A DNA stretch of 64,000 bases. Source: Moraxellaceae bacterium (lineage in GTDB: Bacteria; Pseudomonadota; Gammaproteobacteria; Pseudomonadales; Moraxellaceae). Position 1 is the stretch's first letter. Each line of letters opens with the position of its first letter. Location: NCBI GenBank assembly GCA_029237815.1, contig JAQZBP010000002.1:142917-206916 (forward strand), read 5' to 3'. Positions 8,646 through 18,208 of this stretch are shown piece by piece. The notes below the pieces were generated by a model. That model was not told where the DNA came from and ran no database searches. It was given only the letters and a program-made list of their open reading frames with translations. Both the position numbers and the translations under genes were made by a program.

Positions 8646-10121
8646 ATGGGTTCACGGCTGCTCACCTTACTCGACCGCCTCGAAGCCGCCGGCAACCGCC
8701 TGCCCTCGCCCACCTGGCTCTTCGTCTGGCTCTGCGGCATCGTGCTCCTGCTCTCGGCGCTGGTGTCGCTCACCGGCTGGAGCGCGACCTATCCCGACGG
8801 CAGCCGCACCGTCAGCGCAGTCAACCTGCTCTCGGCCTTCGGCCTCAGGAAAATCCTCACCGACACCGTGACCAACTTCACCGGCTTCGCGCCGGTAGGG
8901 CCGGTGATCGTCGCCATGCTCGGACTCGGGCTCGCCGAACGCTCGGGGCTGCTCGGCGGCCTGCTCGCGGCGCTGGTGCAACTGACGCGCCGTCGCGGCC
9001 TGCCCTTCATTGTCGCCTTTGCCGCCGTGCTCTCGCATGTGGCGCTCGACGCCGGCTACGTCGTGGTGATTCCGCTTGCCGGCCTGCTTTTCCATCGCGC
9101 CGGGCTGCCGCCGGTGGCGGGCATCGCCTGTGCCTTCGCCGGCGTCTCCGGCGGCTATGCCGCAAACCTGCTGATCAGTCCCGCCGATGCCATGCTGGCC
9201 GGCATCACCACCGAAGCGGCGCGCACGGTGGCGCCGGCCGTGACGGTCGCGATCACCGCCAACTACTGGTTCATGGCGGCCTCGGCCTTTCTCGTCGCCG
9301 GCATCATCGCCCTCGTCACTCAGCGCCTCGTGATCCCGCGGCTGTCCGCCACGGCCGCCGAGGCCGAGGTGCACGTCGAGCGACTGCATCCGGAGGGCGC
9401 ACGCGCCGTGGCGGCGTGGACAGTGCTGCTGGCAGGCTTCTGCCTCGCCGGCCTCTGGCCTCTGGACGGCTTCCTGCGCGGCGAGGACGGCTCGCTGCTC
9501 AAGTCGCCGCTGCTGTCCAGCATCGTGGTGCTGGTGGCGGTCTATTTCGGCGTGGCGGGACTGCTCTACGGCCGCCTTGCCGGTGTCTGGGCAAAGGCCG
9601 CGGACTGCGTGCCGGCGCTGGAGGACACGCTGCGGCTGCTCGCCGGCTACCTCGTGCTCATGTTCTTCGCGGCGCAGTTCGTGGCCTGGTTCAAGTGGAG
9701 CCAGCTCGGCGAGCTTCTCGCCATCACCGGCGCTTCCGGCCTGCGCACGCTGGACCTGTCGCCGGTGCTGCTGCTCGTGGGCTTCGTGCTGCTGACGGCG
9801 CTGGTCGACCTCTTCATCGGCTCGGCCTCGGCCAAGTGGGCACTGATGGCGCCCGTGTTCGTGCCGATGTTCCTGCTCGCCGGCGTGGCGCCGGAAGCCA
9901 CCCAGGCCGCCTATCGCGTCGGCGACAGCACGGCCAACATCATCACGCCGCTGATGCCCTACTTCGCCATGGTGGTGGCCTTCGCGCAGCGCTGGCAGAA
10001 GGACACCGGCATCGGCACGCTGATGGCCCTGATGCTGCCCTACTCGATCGCCCTGCTGCTCGCCTGGACGGCCTTCCTGGCGCTCTGGCTGGGCATGGGC
10101 TGGCCGCTCGGCCCGCAATAG
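8646..10121 (+). CDS. AbgT family transporter
   Basis: A 491-residue inner-membrane protein with 11-13 hydrophobic segments. The family pattern is clear: an N-terminal LPSPTWLFVWLCG segment, NLLSAFGLRKILTDTVTNF, PVGPVIVAMLGLGLAERSG, the re-entrant region around SGGYAANLL, and near the C-terminus SAKWALMAPVFVPMF and a RVGDSTANIITPLMPYF segment. AbgT proteins were described as importers of p-aminobenzoyl-glutamate, and some homologues (MtrF) act as drug or sulfonamide exporters; the direction cannot be told from sequence. No abgAB hydrolase genes lie nearby, which weakens a folate-catabolite role. Confidence 0.93.
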   Translation: MGSRLLTLLDRLEAAGNRLPSPTWLFVWLCGIVLLLSALVSLTGWSATYPDGSRTVSAVNLLSAFGLRKILTDTVTNFTGFAPVGPVIVAMLGLGLAERSGLLGGLLAALVQLTRRRGLPFIVAFAAVLSHVALDAGYVVVIPLAGLLFHRAGLPPVAGIACAFAGVSGGYAANLLISPADAMLAGITTEAARTVAPAVTVAITANYWFMAASAFLVAGIIALVTQRLVIPRLSATAAEAEVHVERLHPEGARAVAAWTVLLAGFCLAGLWPLDGFLRGEDGSLLKSPLLSSIVVLVAVYFGVAGLLYGRLAGVWAKAADCVPALEDTLRLLAGYLVLMFFAAQFVAWFKWSQLGELLAITGASGLRTLDLSPVLLLVGFVLLTALVDLFIGSASAKWALMAPVFVPMFLLAGVAPEATQAAYRVGDSTANIITPLMPYFAMVVAFAQRWQKDTGIGTLMALMLPYSIALLLAWTAFLALWLGMGWPLGPQ

Positions 10122-10337
10122 GCGGAGCAGCCGTACAGCGGCCCGCCAGCCGTCCGGTGCCGACAGTTCTACAATTCGGTGAAGAGAGGCGGCGCTACCG
10201 CCCGGCAATCCGGATTCCCTGCCACGACGGCGGCAGACCCACGCTCATCATCGGGCCGGCGCGGCCTTACCAGCGCAGGGCCGGCCCGCAGCGCCCGGAT
10301 CTGCAGCCCTTCAGGAAACCCTGCCCGGGAGTCGCCT

Positions 10338-11318
10338 ATGGAATGGATCTCGCTGGTGTGGCTCGGCAAGCCCCTGTGGCTGTGGCTAGTCTTCCTGGGC
10401 ACGGTGCTGTCCCTGCTCGCCTTCGACCTCGGCGTGCTGAACCGCAAGGACCATGTGATCGGCGTGAAGGAAAGCCTCAAGCTTTCCGCGTTCTACATCG
10501 CCGCCGGCCTGCTCTTCGGCCTCTACGTCTGGTACCAGCTCGGCGCCGTCAGCGCGGTGAACTACTACACGGGCTTCCTGGTCGAGAAGAGCCTCTCGCT
10601 GGACAACGTCTTCGTCATCTCGCTCATTTTCACCTTCTTCGCCGTGCCGCCGCTCTACCAGCACCGCGTGCTGTTCTGGGGCATCCTCGGCGTGATCGTG
10701 CTGCGTGCGCTGATGATCGGTCTCGGCGCCGCGCTGGTGGCCCGCTACTACTGGGTACTCTACCTGTTCGGTGGCTTCCTGATCCTCACCGGCATCAAGA
10801 TGCTGTTCAGCGTGGACCACGAACCGGACATCGGCCGCAACCCCATCCTTGCTTTCCTGCGCCGCCACCTGCGCGTGACGACAGAACTGCGCGGCCACGA
10901 CTTTTTCGTGCTGGCACCGCATCCACGCGATCCTTCTCACCGGACGTTGTGGGTGACACCACTGTTCCTGGCGCTCTGCATGGTGGAGATCGTCGACCTG
11001 ATCTTCGCGGTGGACAGTGTGCCGGCGATCTTCGCGATCACGACCGATCCCTTCATCGTGTACACCTCGAACATCTTCGCCATCCTCGGCCTGCGCGCGC
11101 TCTACTTCGCCCTCGCCGCCATCATCCACCGCTTTCACTACCTGAAGTACGCGCTGGCGCTGGTGCTGGTGTTCATCGGCTCGAAAATCTTTCTGGGCGA
11201 CTTCGTGTTCGGCGGCAAGGTGCCGCCGTTGCTGTCGCTGGCGGTGACCCTGGGACTGCTGGCCGCCGGCATCCTCTACTCGCTGTGGCGGACGCGCGCA
11301 GCACCGCCGGCAGGCTGA
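10338..11318 (+). CDS. TerC family integral membrane protein
   Basis: A 326-residue multi-pass membrane protein. TerC signatures are EKSLSLDNVFVISLIF (first acidic membrane motif) and EIVDLIFAVDSVPAIFAITTDPF (second), with HRFHYLKYALALVLVFIG near the end. The start is ATG 10338 in the frame that extends upstream; the preceding 216 bp hold no other gene. Homologues (Alx, YkoY, TerC) export manganese or take part in metal loading of exported proteins. Its position next to the copper operon is suggestive, but they are convergent and separated by a bidirectional terminator. Confidence 0.93.
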   Translation: MEWISLVWLGKPLWLWLVFLGTVLSLLAFDLGVLNRKDHVIGVKESLKLSAFYIAAGLLFGLYVWYQLGAVSAVNYYTGFLVEKSLSLDNVFVISLIFTFFAVPPLYQHRVLFWGILGVIVLRALMIGLGAALVARYYWVLYLFGGFLILTGIKMLFSVDHEPDIGRNPILAFLRRHLRVTTELRGHDFFVLAPHPRDPSHRTLWVTPLFLALCMVEIVDLIFAVDSVPAIFAITTDPFIVYTSNIFAILGLRALYFALAAIIHRFHYLKYALALVLVFIGSKIFLGDFVFGGKVPPLLSLAVTLGLLAAGILYSLWRTRAAPPAG

Positions 11319-11386
11319 CGGCAACACGACCGGGCATGGCGCGACCATCGAGAGCGGCGGCCTTCGGCCCCGATGCATCCATCGTG

Positions 11387-11419
11387 AAAAAAACGGCGCC
11401 ACCAGGCGCCGTTTTTTTT
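11387..11419. terminator. Bidirectional terminator between terC-like gene and copB
   Basis: Seven A residues, stem CGGCGCC, loop ACCA, stem GGCGCCG, then eight T residues. It is symmetrical and can stop the plus-strand TerC transcript and the minus-strand cop operon. Confidence 0.9.
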
Positions 11420-11441
11420 GCAGGGGGCCGCGGGGAGTCCG

Positions 11442-12431
11442 CTAGAACCAGAGCCGGACGCCGGCGACCGCCCTTGCTTCACCACTTCGCTCGCCGGCGG
11501 TGCGGGCGAAGTCCGCGCTATCGCCCAGGCGTCGGGTCCACTCCACGCCCACGTAAGGGGCGAATTCCCGCCGCAGCTCATAGCGCAGGCGCAACCCGGC
11601 CTCGGCGTCGGCCAGACCGCTGGCGATGCCGGCCGGCAGGTCATCCTCGCCATACGCGTTGAGCTCGATGCGCGGCACCAGGATCAGTCGGTTGGTCAGA
11701 CGCGCCTCGTACTCCGCCTCCAGCGTGAAGGCCGTGCGTCCGGATTCTCCTGCGTAGGCGACCGCCGAGAGTTCGACGAATTGCGGCGCCAGTCCCTCGA
11801 TGCCGACGCCGGCCCAGTCGCGTCCATCCGCTTCGCCATCATCGCGCCGGACGCCGAGGCGGCCCTCCCACCAGCTGGCGAACGCGTGGCGCCAGAAAAG
11901 CTCGTGGCGGAGCTCTTCCGTATCGCCATGCACCCGCTCGCCTTCACTCGTCAGCACCACGCGATCGAGGGCCCGTCCCCAGCTCGCCTCGGCTTCCCAG
12001 GCCAGCGCGGTGGTATCCGCCGCGTCCTGCGCCTCGAGGCGATCGAGCAGGAACTTTCCGTAGCCCGGCTCGCTCATGTGCGCATGCGGGCCGAGGTCGG
12101 GGAAGGCGGCGGCGATGTCCTCCGGGGTCGGCAACGGCAGCCGTGGGCCTGACGGCACCACCGGCGCGCCCGTGGCAGGCGCGCCCTGACGATGTCCGGC
12201 ATGTTCGTCGGCGGGCGGTGCTGGTGGCGATGTCTTCGCCGGTGCGTGGTGATGCGAGAGGTCCTCTTCCGCCGGCGCGGGGCCGGCGGCCGGCCCCGCG
12301 GCAGGCGCAGGTGCGGAGAGCGTGCCGCCCGGTGTAGGCGGCGAGCCATGCTGCGAGTGGTCAACACCGGCTGCCAGCAGGGGCGTCGGCAACAACGCCG
12401 CCAGCGGAACAATCAGGAAAAAACGTTTCAT
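11442..12431 (-). CDS. copB: Copper resistance protein B, outer membrane
   Basis: A 329-residue precursor with a signal peptide (MKRFFLIVPLAALLPTPLLAA). After it comes a low-complexity Pro/Ala/His-rich region (about residues 22-100, with HSQHG, SHHHA and DEHAGHR) that probably binds copper. From about 115 on comes the CopB beta-barrel: GYGKFLLDRLE, WEAEASWG, RHELFWRHA, FEVQ-like strands and a terminal Phe (RLWF), as expected of an outer-membrane protein. The metal-binding region is His-rich rather than Met-rich. The ATG overlaps the copA stop (ATGA), so it is translationally coupled to copA. Confidence 0.93.
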   Translation of the reverse strand: MKRFFLIVPLAALLPTPLLAAGVDHSQHGSPPTPGGTLSAPAPAAGPAAGPAPAEEDLSHHHAPAKTSPPAPPADEHAGHRQGAPATGAPVVPSGPRLPLPTPEDIAAAFPDLGPHAHMSEPGYGKFLLDRLEAQDAADTTALAWEAEASWGRALDRVVLTSEGERVHGDTEELRHELFWRHAFASWWEGRLGVRRDDGEADGRDWAGVGIEGLAPQFVELSAVAYAGESGRTAFTLEAEYEARLTNRLILVPRIELNAYGEDDLPAGIASGLADAEAGLRLRYELRREFAPYVGVEWTRRLGDSADFARTAGERSGEARAVAGVRLWF

Positions 12432-14173
12432 GGCAGCACCCTCACTTCCCGGAACATGCCGAGATCCATGTGCATGAGCAGGTGGCAGTGATAGGCCCAG
12501 CGCCCCAACGCGTCGGCCGTGACGCGATAGCTGCGTTTCGACCCCGGCGCGATGCTCACCGTGTGCTTGCGCACGAGAAAATTGCCGTCCTCGTCCTCGA
12601 GGTCGCTCCACATGCCATGCAGGTGGATGGGGTGCTCCATCATGGTGTCGTTGACCAGCGTGAAGCGCACGCGCTCGCCGTATTTCAGGATGATGGGCTC
12701 CGCCGCGCTGAACGGCACGCCGTCGAAGGACCACACATAGCGCTCCATGTGCCCGGTCAGGTGCAACTCGATCTCACGCGAGGGCGCGCGGCCATCCGGA
12801 TCGGGAAAGGCGCTTCTCAGGTCGGCATAGGTCAATACCTTGCGGCCGTTGCCGCGCAGCCCGACGCCGGGATCCGCGAGGCGCGGCATCGGCATCACGG
12901 CCTGCATGTCGACGCCCGGATTCCCCGCCTCGCTCTCCGGATGCGCCTGCACCGGCATGGCGTGACCGGCATGCGCGCCGTGGTCCATGTGGCCCATGTC
13001 CTCCATGGTGAGGAGCTGCCGCGCATCCAGCGGCGGCACCGCGGCGGCGAGGCCCTCCCGCGTGGCCAGCGTGGCGCGGGCAAAGCCGGTGCGGTCCATG
13101 CTCTGCGCGAAGATGGTGTAGGCATCGGCCTCCGGCTCGACGATCACGTCCAGCGTTTCGGCGACACCCAGGCGGAACTCGTCGATGGCTAACGGCTGCA
13201 CGGACTGGCCGTCGGCGGCCACCACGGTCATCTTCAGGCCCGGGATGCGCACGTCGAAGTAGGTCATCGCTGCGGCATTGATGAAGCGCAGCCGCAGCTT
13301 TTCGCCCGCGCGGAACAGGCCGGTCCAGTTGCCGGCCGGAGTCGTGCCGTTGACGAGATAGGTGTAGGTGTAGCCCGAGACGTCAGCCAGGTCCGTCGGC
13401 GTCATGCGCATCGCGCCCCACATGCGGCGGTCGTCCCAGGTGGCCTTGAGACCCTGCGTTTTCACGTCGCGATAGAAGTCCCCGAGCGTGCGCTGGTGGA
13501 AGTTGTAGTAGGTGGCCTGCTTGCGCAGCTTGGCGAGGATGCGGTGCGGGTCCTCGTCGCTCCAGTCGGAGAGCAGTACGACATGCTCGCGGTCGTAGTG
13601 GAAGGGCTCGGGCGTTGCCGGCTCCACGATGAGAGCGCCATAAAGCCCGCGCGCCTCCTGCATGGAGGAATGGCTGTGATACCAGTAGGTGCCGTTCTGC
13701 CGGAGGGGGAATCGGTAGGTGAAGGTCTCGCCCGGGCGGATGCCGTTGAAGCTCATGCCCGGCACGCCGTCCATGTTCGCCGGCAGCAGGATGCCGTGCC
13801 AGTGGATGGACGTGTCCTCGGCGAGCGTGTTGGTCACGCGCACGGTGAGCGTCTCGCCTTCTTTCACGCGCAGCAGCGGCGCCGGCAGGGAGCCGTTCAC
13901 CGTGATGGCAGGGCGGTCCTGGCCGGTGAAATTGACGCGCTGCGCGCCGATGCTGAGATCCAGCACATTGCCGCGCAGTTCGGCAGCCGCGCCGGCGGCC
14001 TCGCCCTGACGCGGCCAGCCCATCGCCAGGGCGAGGCCGCCAAGGGCCATGCCCTGCACGAAGTGGCGGCGCGACAGCGCAGGCCCTGGATGATGGACAC
14101 CATCGGCCGCCGTCGGCGACCCCGGCCCTGGCTGCGCCTGGCGCAGCATTGCGGGAAGTACTCTGTTCTTCAT
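12428..14173 (-). CDS. copA: Copper resistance multicopper oxidase CopA
   Basis: A 581-residue periplasmic multicopper oxidase with a Tat motif (SRRHFVQGMALGG, Arg35-Arg36). The four copper-binding segments are present: IHWHG, YWYHSHSSMQ, HPIHLHG (His514, His517, His519) and HCHLLMHM (His562, Cys563, His564, His568). A short Met/His stretch (MGHMDHGAHAGHAMP) lies before the last cupredoxin domain; it is shorter than the repeated Met-motif of classical plasmid CopA. GGAG precedes the ATG. It is expected to oxidise Cu(I) and sequester copper in the periplasm. It lies between copL and copB in one operon. Confidence 0.96.
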   Translation of the reverse strand: MKNRVLPAMLRQAQPGPGSPTAADGVHHPGPALSRRHFVQGMALGGLALAMGWPRQGEAAGAAAELRGNVLDLSIGAQRVNFTGQDRPAITVNGSLPAPLLRVKEGETLTVRVTNTLAEDTSIHWHGILLPANMDGVPGMSFNGIRPGETFTYRFPLRQNGTYWYHSHSSMQEARGLYGALIVEPATPEPFHYDREHVVLLSDWSDEDPHRILAKLRKQATYYNFHQRTLGDFYRDVKTQGLKATWDDRRMWGAMRMTPTDLADVSGYTYTYLVNGTTPAGNWTGLFRAGEKLRLRFINAAAMTYFDVRIPGLKMTVVAADGQSVQPLAIDEFRLGVAETLDVIVEPEADAYTIFAQSMDRTGFARATLATREGLAAAVPPLDARQLLTMEDMGHMDHGAHAGHAMPVQAHPESEAGNPGVDMQAVMPMPRLADPGVGLRGNGRKVLTYADLRSAFPDPDGRAPSREIELHLTGHMERYVWSFDGVPFSAAEPIILKYGERVRFTLVNDTMMEHPIHLHGMWSDLEDEDGNFLVRKHTVSIAPGSKRSYRVTADALGRWAYHCHLLMHMDLGMFREVRVLP

Positions 14174-14261
14174 GATGGTTCTCCGGACGCGGTGCCGGCC
14201 TCATGCGAGACGGGAGCGCGCGACCTGTTGGACGGGAGGAATGCGGGGGCAGGCAGAACCG

Positions 14262-14621
14262 TCAGGCAATCGGAGGACGCAGGAGAACCGTGCTGGCGAG
14301 GGAAGGATAGGAGACCGTGAGCGGCAGTAGCGACACCCGCCCCCAGGGGCCGGCGGACAGTGGCGGCACCGTGGCCAGTGCCGGCAGCGCACAGGCGCAC
14401 TGGCAGAGGTCCTGGCAGCAGGCGGGCGCATGACTGCCGTCGTACACGCCGGGTGCAGGCGCATGGACCGCGACTGCGGTGTCCTCCTGATCATGGCACG
14501 ACGCGCCGGCCATGGCGGCGGTGTCCGCAGGCGCAGGCGGCGCAAGCGCGTGCGCCACTGCCAGTCCGTTGACGACCAGGACCAGCATGAGGAAAAACCG
14601 GAAGAAACGGGGCACGCGCAT
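14262..14621 (-). CDS. copL: CopL-type metal-binding regulatory protein
   Basis: A 119-residue small protein with an N-terminal hydrophobic leader (FFRFFLMLVLVVNGLAVAHA) and a Cys cluster ACCQDLCQCACA (Cys68, 69, 73, 75, 77) plus Cys42. This matches the CopL proteins of Xanthomonadaceae, which precede copAB and are required for copper-induced expression in those species. It lies 88 nt upstream of copA in the same direction, giving the classical order copL-copA-copB. The start ATG 14621-14619 was chosen because the hydrophobic leader begins directly after it. It is the first gene of the operon, and the 152-bp gap to the divergent gene at 14774 must hold the copper-responsive promoter. Confidence 0.85.
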   Translation of the reverse strand: MRVPRFFRFFLMLVLVVNGLAVAHALAPPAPADTAAMAGASCHDQEDTAVAVHAPAPGVYDGSHAPACCQDLCQCACALPALATVPPLSAGPWGRVSLLPLTVSYPSLASTVLLRPPIA

Positions 14622-14773
14622 GCCTTCATTCTGAGCCGGCGCCGCCGGCCCGGCAAGGCTGGCGCCGCAGGCCGCGGCGCCAGTCGGGTAGTGCCACGAA
14701 GCGGGCCCCTGCGGCACTTGAACCCGGCCCCGCGATTGCCTAGCCTCCCCGACCTTGACCGGTGGAGTGACGC

Positions 14774-15469
14774 ATGAAGATCCAGACACCCTATATCGCC
14801 GTGCCCCTGCGCCCGCATATCGCGGACGGGCTGGCCGTACTGACGGAACGTTCGCGCACGCGCCTCACCGAGGACGACAAGAAGCTGGGCGCCGCCCTGC
14901 TCGCCGACGCCTATTGCGACGTGCTCGACCACGTCTTCTTCGAGCTGCTCTACGAGATCAACCGCGTGCATCCCTCGCCGCTGATGAAGGAAGCCATCGC
15001 CACCGGCGACGAGATCAAGGAGAAGATCCACAGCTCGCTGAAGTGGGTCATCGGCTTCTTTTCCAGCGAACGCATCATCCCCGTCATCAACCACTTCAAC
15101 GACATGACGCACGCGCTGGACCGCGAAGGGTCGCGCGAGCATTTCACGGCCTTCGCCATCCCGCCGCGCCTGGCCGCCGACTGCCAGCGCGTGCTGGGCC
15201 AGCTGGCCGACGGCTCGGCCGGCGACCTGCACGAAGGCATCGAACTGCTGATCAAGGTCCTGGACGAGGCGCTCGACCAGCTCGTGCACGAGCCCAAGCG
15301 CCTGATGAAATTCAATTTCGTGGTGAACAAGACTCTGGACGGCGTGATCTCGCTGCTGCAGTCGCTGTTCAAGCGCATGCTGCGCAAGCTTGGCGTGCAG
15401 GTGCCGCGCGACATGTACCCGAAGGTGTCGGCGCACCTGTCGCGCTTCCTCGTCGTCACCCCTCCCTGA
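14774..15469 (+). CDS. Unrecognised 231-residue protein
   Basis: I do not recognise a family. The ATG follows GGAG by about 6 nt. The protein is soluble, rich in predicted helix and has no signal peptide or membrane span. Notable stretches are [21 protein letters not shown] (about 45-64), [14 protein letters not shown] (about 86-99) and a basic C-terminal part ([18 protein letters not shown]). The GC content and codon use match the neighbours, so it looks native. It is divergent from the copLAB operon and its 3' end overlaps that of the convergent sensor kinase gene by 14 nt. No function is proposed. Confidence 0.8.
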   Translation: MKIQTPYIAVPLRPHIADGLAVLTERSRTRLTEDDKKLGAALLADAYCDVLDHVFFELLYEINRVHPSPLMKEAIATGDEIKEKIHSSLKWVIGFFSSERIIPVINHFNDMTHALDREGSREHFTAFAIPPRLAADCQRVLGQLADGSAGDLHEGIELLIKVLDEALDQLVHEPKRLMKFNFVVNKTLDGVISLLQSLFKRMLRKLGVQVPRDMYPKVSAHLSRFLVVTPP

Positions 15470-17969
15470 GCGGACGCCGCCGGGCCAGCGCCCGCGCCAG
15501 CGCGCCGTAGAGCAGCGGCAGGCGGATGGGCTTGGTGATGAAGTCATCCATGCCGGCGGCGCGGCAACGCTCGCGGTCCTCGCTGCCGGCGTTCGCGGTC
15601 ATGGCGATCACGAAGGTGTCGGCCAGCGCCGGCAGCGCTCGGATGCGCCGCGTCGCCTCGAAGCCGTCCATGACCGGCATCTGCACGTCCATCAGCACGC
15701 AATCGAAACGCCGCTCCAGGAGATGCTCCAGCGCCTCGCGGCCATTGCCGGCGATGGTCACGGCCACACCCGCATGCTGCAGCAGCTCGCGCGCCACCAG
15801 CTGGTTGACCGCGTTGTCCTCCACCAGCAGCACCTCGGCTCCCTGCAACCCGCCGGTGTGGGCCGCTGCCGGCGCCGGCAGCGGCTGCGCCGCCCCCATG
15901 CCCATGGGCAGCTGGAACCAGAAGGTGCTGCCCTGCCCCGGCCGGCTCTCGACGCCCATCTGGCCGCCGGCCAGCTCCACCAGTTTGCGGCTGATGGCGA
16001 GGCCGAGGCCGGTGCCGCCGAACTTGCGGGTGGTCGAGCTGTCCGCCTGCTGGAAGGCCTGGAACAATCGCCCGAGCTCCTCCTCGCTGATCCCGATGCC
16101 GTTGTCGCAGACCTCGAAGCGCAGCAGCGCCGTCGCGCCATCGACGGCCATGCGCCGGGTGCGCACCACGACATCCCCGCGATCGCTGAACTTGATGGCG
16201 TTGCCGACCAGGTTGATGAGTACCTGGCCGAGCCGCAGGGAGTCGCCGTGCAGCAGGGGCGGCACGTCCACGTCCAGCTCGAAGACGAGCTTCAGCCCCT
16301 TCTGCGCCGCGCTCTCACCGAGCTGGCTCTCGACGTTGTCGAGCACGGTGGCGAGCGCGAAATCCACGTGCTCCATCTCGAGCGCGCCGGCCTCGATGCG
16401 CGACAGATCGAGGATGTCGTTGACGATGCCGAGCAGGTGCTGCGCCGCCTGGTCGAGCTTGGTGATGTAATCGAGCTGCCGGAAATCGAGCCGGGTGTTC
16501 AGCAGCAAATGCGAGAGCCCGATGATGCTGTGCATCGGCGTGCGGATCTCGTGGCTCATGTTGGAGACGAACTCGCTCTTGGCACGGCTTGCCGCCTCCG
16601 CCTGCTCCTTGGCCTGCACCAGCTCGACGGTGCGCTTCTGCACCTGCGATTCCAGCGTGGCATTGAGCTCGGTCAGCTCACGCCGCGCCCGCTCGCGGCT
16701 GATGGCGATGGCCGCCAGGTGCGCCGCCGCCGTGATGTCGTCAAGATCGGCCGCGCGTGGCGCATGGGCATTGCGGTGGTAGATGGCGAAGGCGCCGAGC
16801 ACGCGACCATCGCCGCCGCGGATGGGTTCGGACCAGCAGGCGCCCAGCCCGGCCTCTGAGGCAATGGCACGGTAATCCTCCCAGAGCGGGTCGCTTTCGA
16901 TATCCGTCACGATGACGCGCTGCCCGGTATACATGGCGGTGCCGCAGGAGCCGGCCTTCGGGCCGATGGGGGCGCCATTGATCGCGCGACTGTAGAACTC
17001 CGGCAGGCTGGGCGCGGCGGCGGTGGACACCACACCGGCGGCGTCATCGAGCAAGAGAATGCTGCACATCGCACCGACGTGTTGCGCTTCCACGCCATGC
17101 ACGATGCTGTGCAGCACCGCTTCCAGGGGCGCGTCGGTGGCGATCTTCATGAGGGCTTCGGCCCGCGCCTTTTCGCGCGCCTCGACGCGCAGGCGGTCGC
17201 TGATGTCGCGGATGAAGCCGGCAAAGAAGGAACGCCCGTCCAGGTTGATGTGGCTGAAGGAGATCTCGACCGGAAACTCATGGCCTTCGCGATGCAGGCC
17301 GAGGGCCCGCGTCGCGCGCCAGTCCTGGCGCTTCACGCCGGTGTCGAGGTAGCGCTTCAGGCCGCGCCGGTGACCCTCGCGCAGGCGTTCAGGCTGCAGC
17401 ATGGCGATGCCGTTGCCGACCACCTCGTCCGGCGTCCAGCCGAATACCGCCTGCACGGCGGGATTGGCATAAAGAATGGTGTCGGTGGCGTTGAGGATGA
17501 CCACCGCATCCACCGAGGCCTCCCAGAGCGCGCGGAAGCGCTCCTCGCTGGAGCGCAACGCCTCCTCCACGCGGCGTCGCTCGGTGATGTCGGTGACCAT
17601 CGCAAGCGCGCCCAGGTAACGGCCGGCGTCATCGAAGACGGGATTGGCCGACATGTGCACGAAGAGCTGCGAGCCGTCCTTGCGCCGCAGCTCGAAGTCA
17701 TGGCTTTCGGCAATGCCCTGCTGGCGCCGCTCGAGGTTGCGGCTGGCCTCGGCCATCTGCTTCGCGTCCATGAAGTCCATCATGGAGCGGCCCAGCATTT
17801 CCGCCGGCGCATAGCCCAGCATGGCGGCCATCTTGGCATTGACGAAGTCGGTGCGTGACTCGGCGTCGATGGTCCAGATGCCCTCGCTGGCAGTTTCCAC
17901 GATCAGGCGGTAGCGCGCCGACTCGGGAGGCAGCGCCGCGCCGCCGTTGTCCTGCTGGTGCTCGCTCAA
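15456..17969 (-). CDS. Hybrid sensor histidine kinase (PAS-PAS-GAF-HisKA-HATPase-REC)
   Basis: An 837-residue cytoplasmic hybrid kinase without membrane spans. Domains: PAS 1 about 18-130 (ends [12 protein letters not shown]), PAS 2 about 140-260 (ends GFIRDISDR), GAF about 280-425, a coiled linker, HisKA with His473 in [10 protein letters not shown], HATPase with N-box [11 protein letters not shown] (587-597), DNGIGI and GGTGLGLAI, and a C-terminal receiver with acidic Asp-Asn pair LLVEDNAVN and phospho-acceptor Asp761 in [11 protein letters not shown]. The lack of a periplasmic domain indicates a cytoplasmic signal such as redox state, light or a small ligand. No cognate response regulator is adjacent, so the output partner is unknown. 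Confidence 0.95.
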   Translation of the reverse strand: MSEHQQDNGGAALPPESARYRLIVETASEGIWTIDAESRTDFVNAKMAAMLGYAPAEMLGRSMMDFMDAKQMAEASRNLERRQQGIAESHDFELRRKDGSQLFVHMSANPVFDDAGRYLGALAMVTDITERRRVEEALRSSEERFRALWEASVDAVVILNATDTILYANPAVQAVFGWTPDEVVGNGIAMLQPERLREGHRRGLKRYLDTGVKRQDWRATRALGLHREGHEFPVEISFSHINLDGRSFFAGFIRDISDRLRVEAREKARAEALMKIATDAPLEAVLHSIVHGVEAQHVGAMCSILLLDDAAGVVSTAAAPSLPEFYSRAINGAPIGPKAGSCGTAMYTGQRVIVTDIESDPLWEDYRAIASEAGLGACWSEPIRGGDGRVLGAFAIYHRNAHAPRAADLDDITAAAHLAAIAISRERARRELTELNATLESQVQKRTVELVQAKEQAEAASRAKSEFVSNMSHEIRTPMHSIIGLSHLLLNTRLDFRQLDYITKLDQAAQHLLGIVNDILDLSRIEAGALEMEHVDFALATVLDNVESQLGESAAQKGLKLVFELDVDVPPLLHGDSLRLGQVLINLVGNAIKFSDRGDVVVRTRRMAVDGATALLRFEVCDNGIGISEEELGRLFQAFQQADSSTTRKFGGTGLGLAISRKLVELAGGQMGVESRPGQGSTFWFQLPMGMGAAQPLPAPAAAHTGGLQGAEVLLVEDNAVNQLVARELLQHAGVAVTIAGNGREALEHLLERRFDCVLMDVQMPVMDGFEATRRIRALPALADTFVIAMTANAGSEDRERCRAAGMDDFITKPIRLPLLYGALARALARRRPLREG

Positions 17970-18208
17970 GCTGAAGTCTCCGGGAGCGCCCGGCCCCCGG
18001 CCTCCCTGTGGTGTCCTGTCCTGTAGGGGTACCGTCGGCAGTCGCGTGTGACAGGTCGGTCGCTGCCGGGGCCATCCCTTCCGGGACAGCGGGAATACAC
18101 TGATGCTTGCAAGACAATAGCCCTAATCGGCGCCGATGCCAGCGCCACTGGTGCCGGTTGGCAAAGACCGCCGACTGAATCACCATCGGTGGCTGCCAGG
18201 AGCAATGC

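Noticed and set aside
10122..10337. A yybP-ykoY manganese riboswitch upstream of the TerC-like gene
   Set aside because: Such genes often have one, but I cannot find the conserved core elements in this 216-bp leader. A covariance search would settle it.
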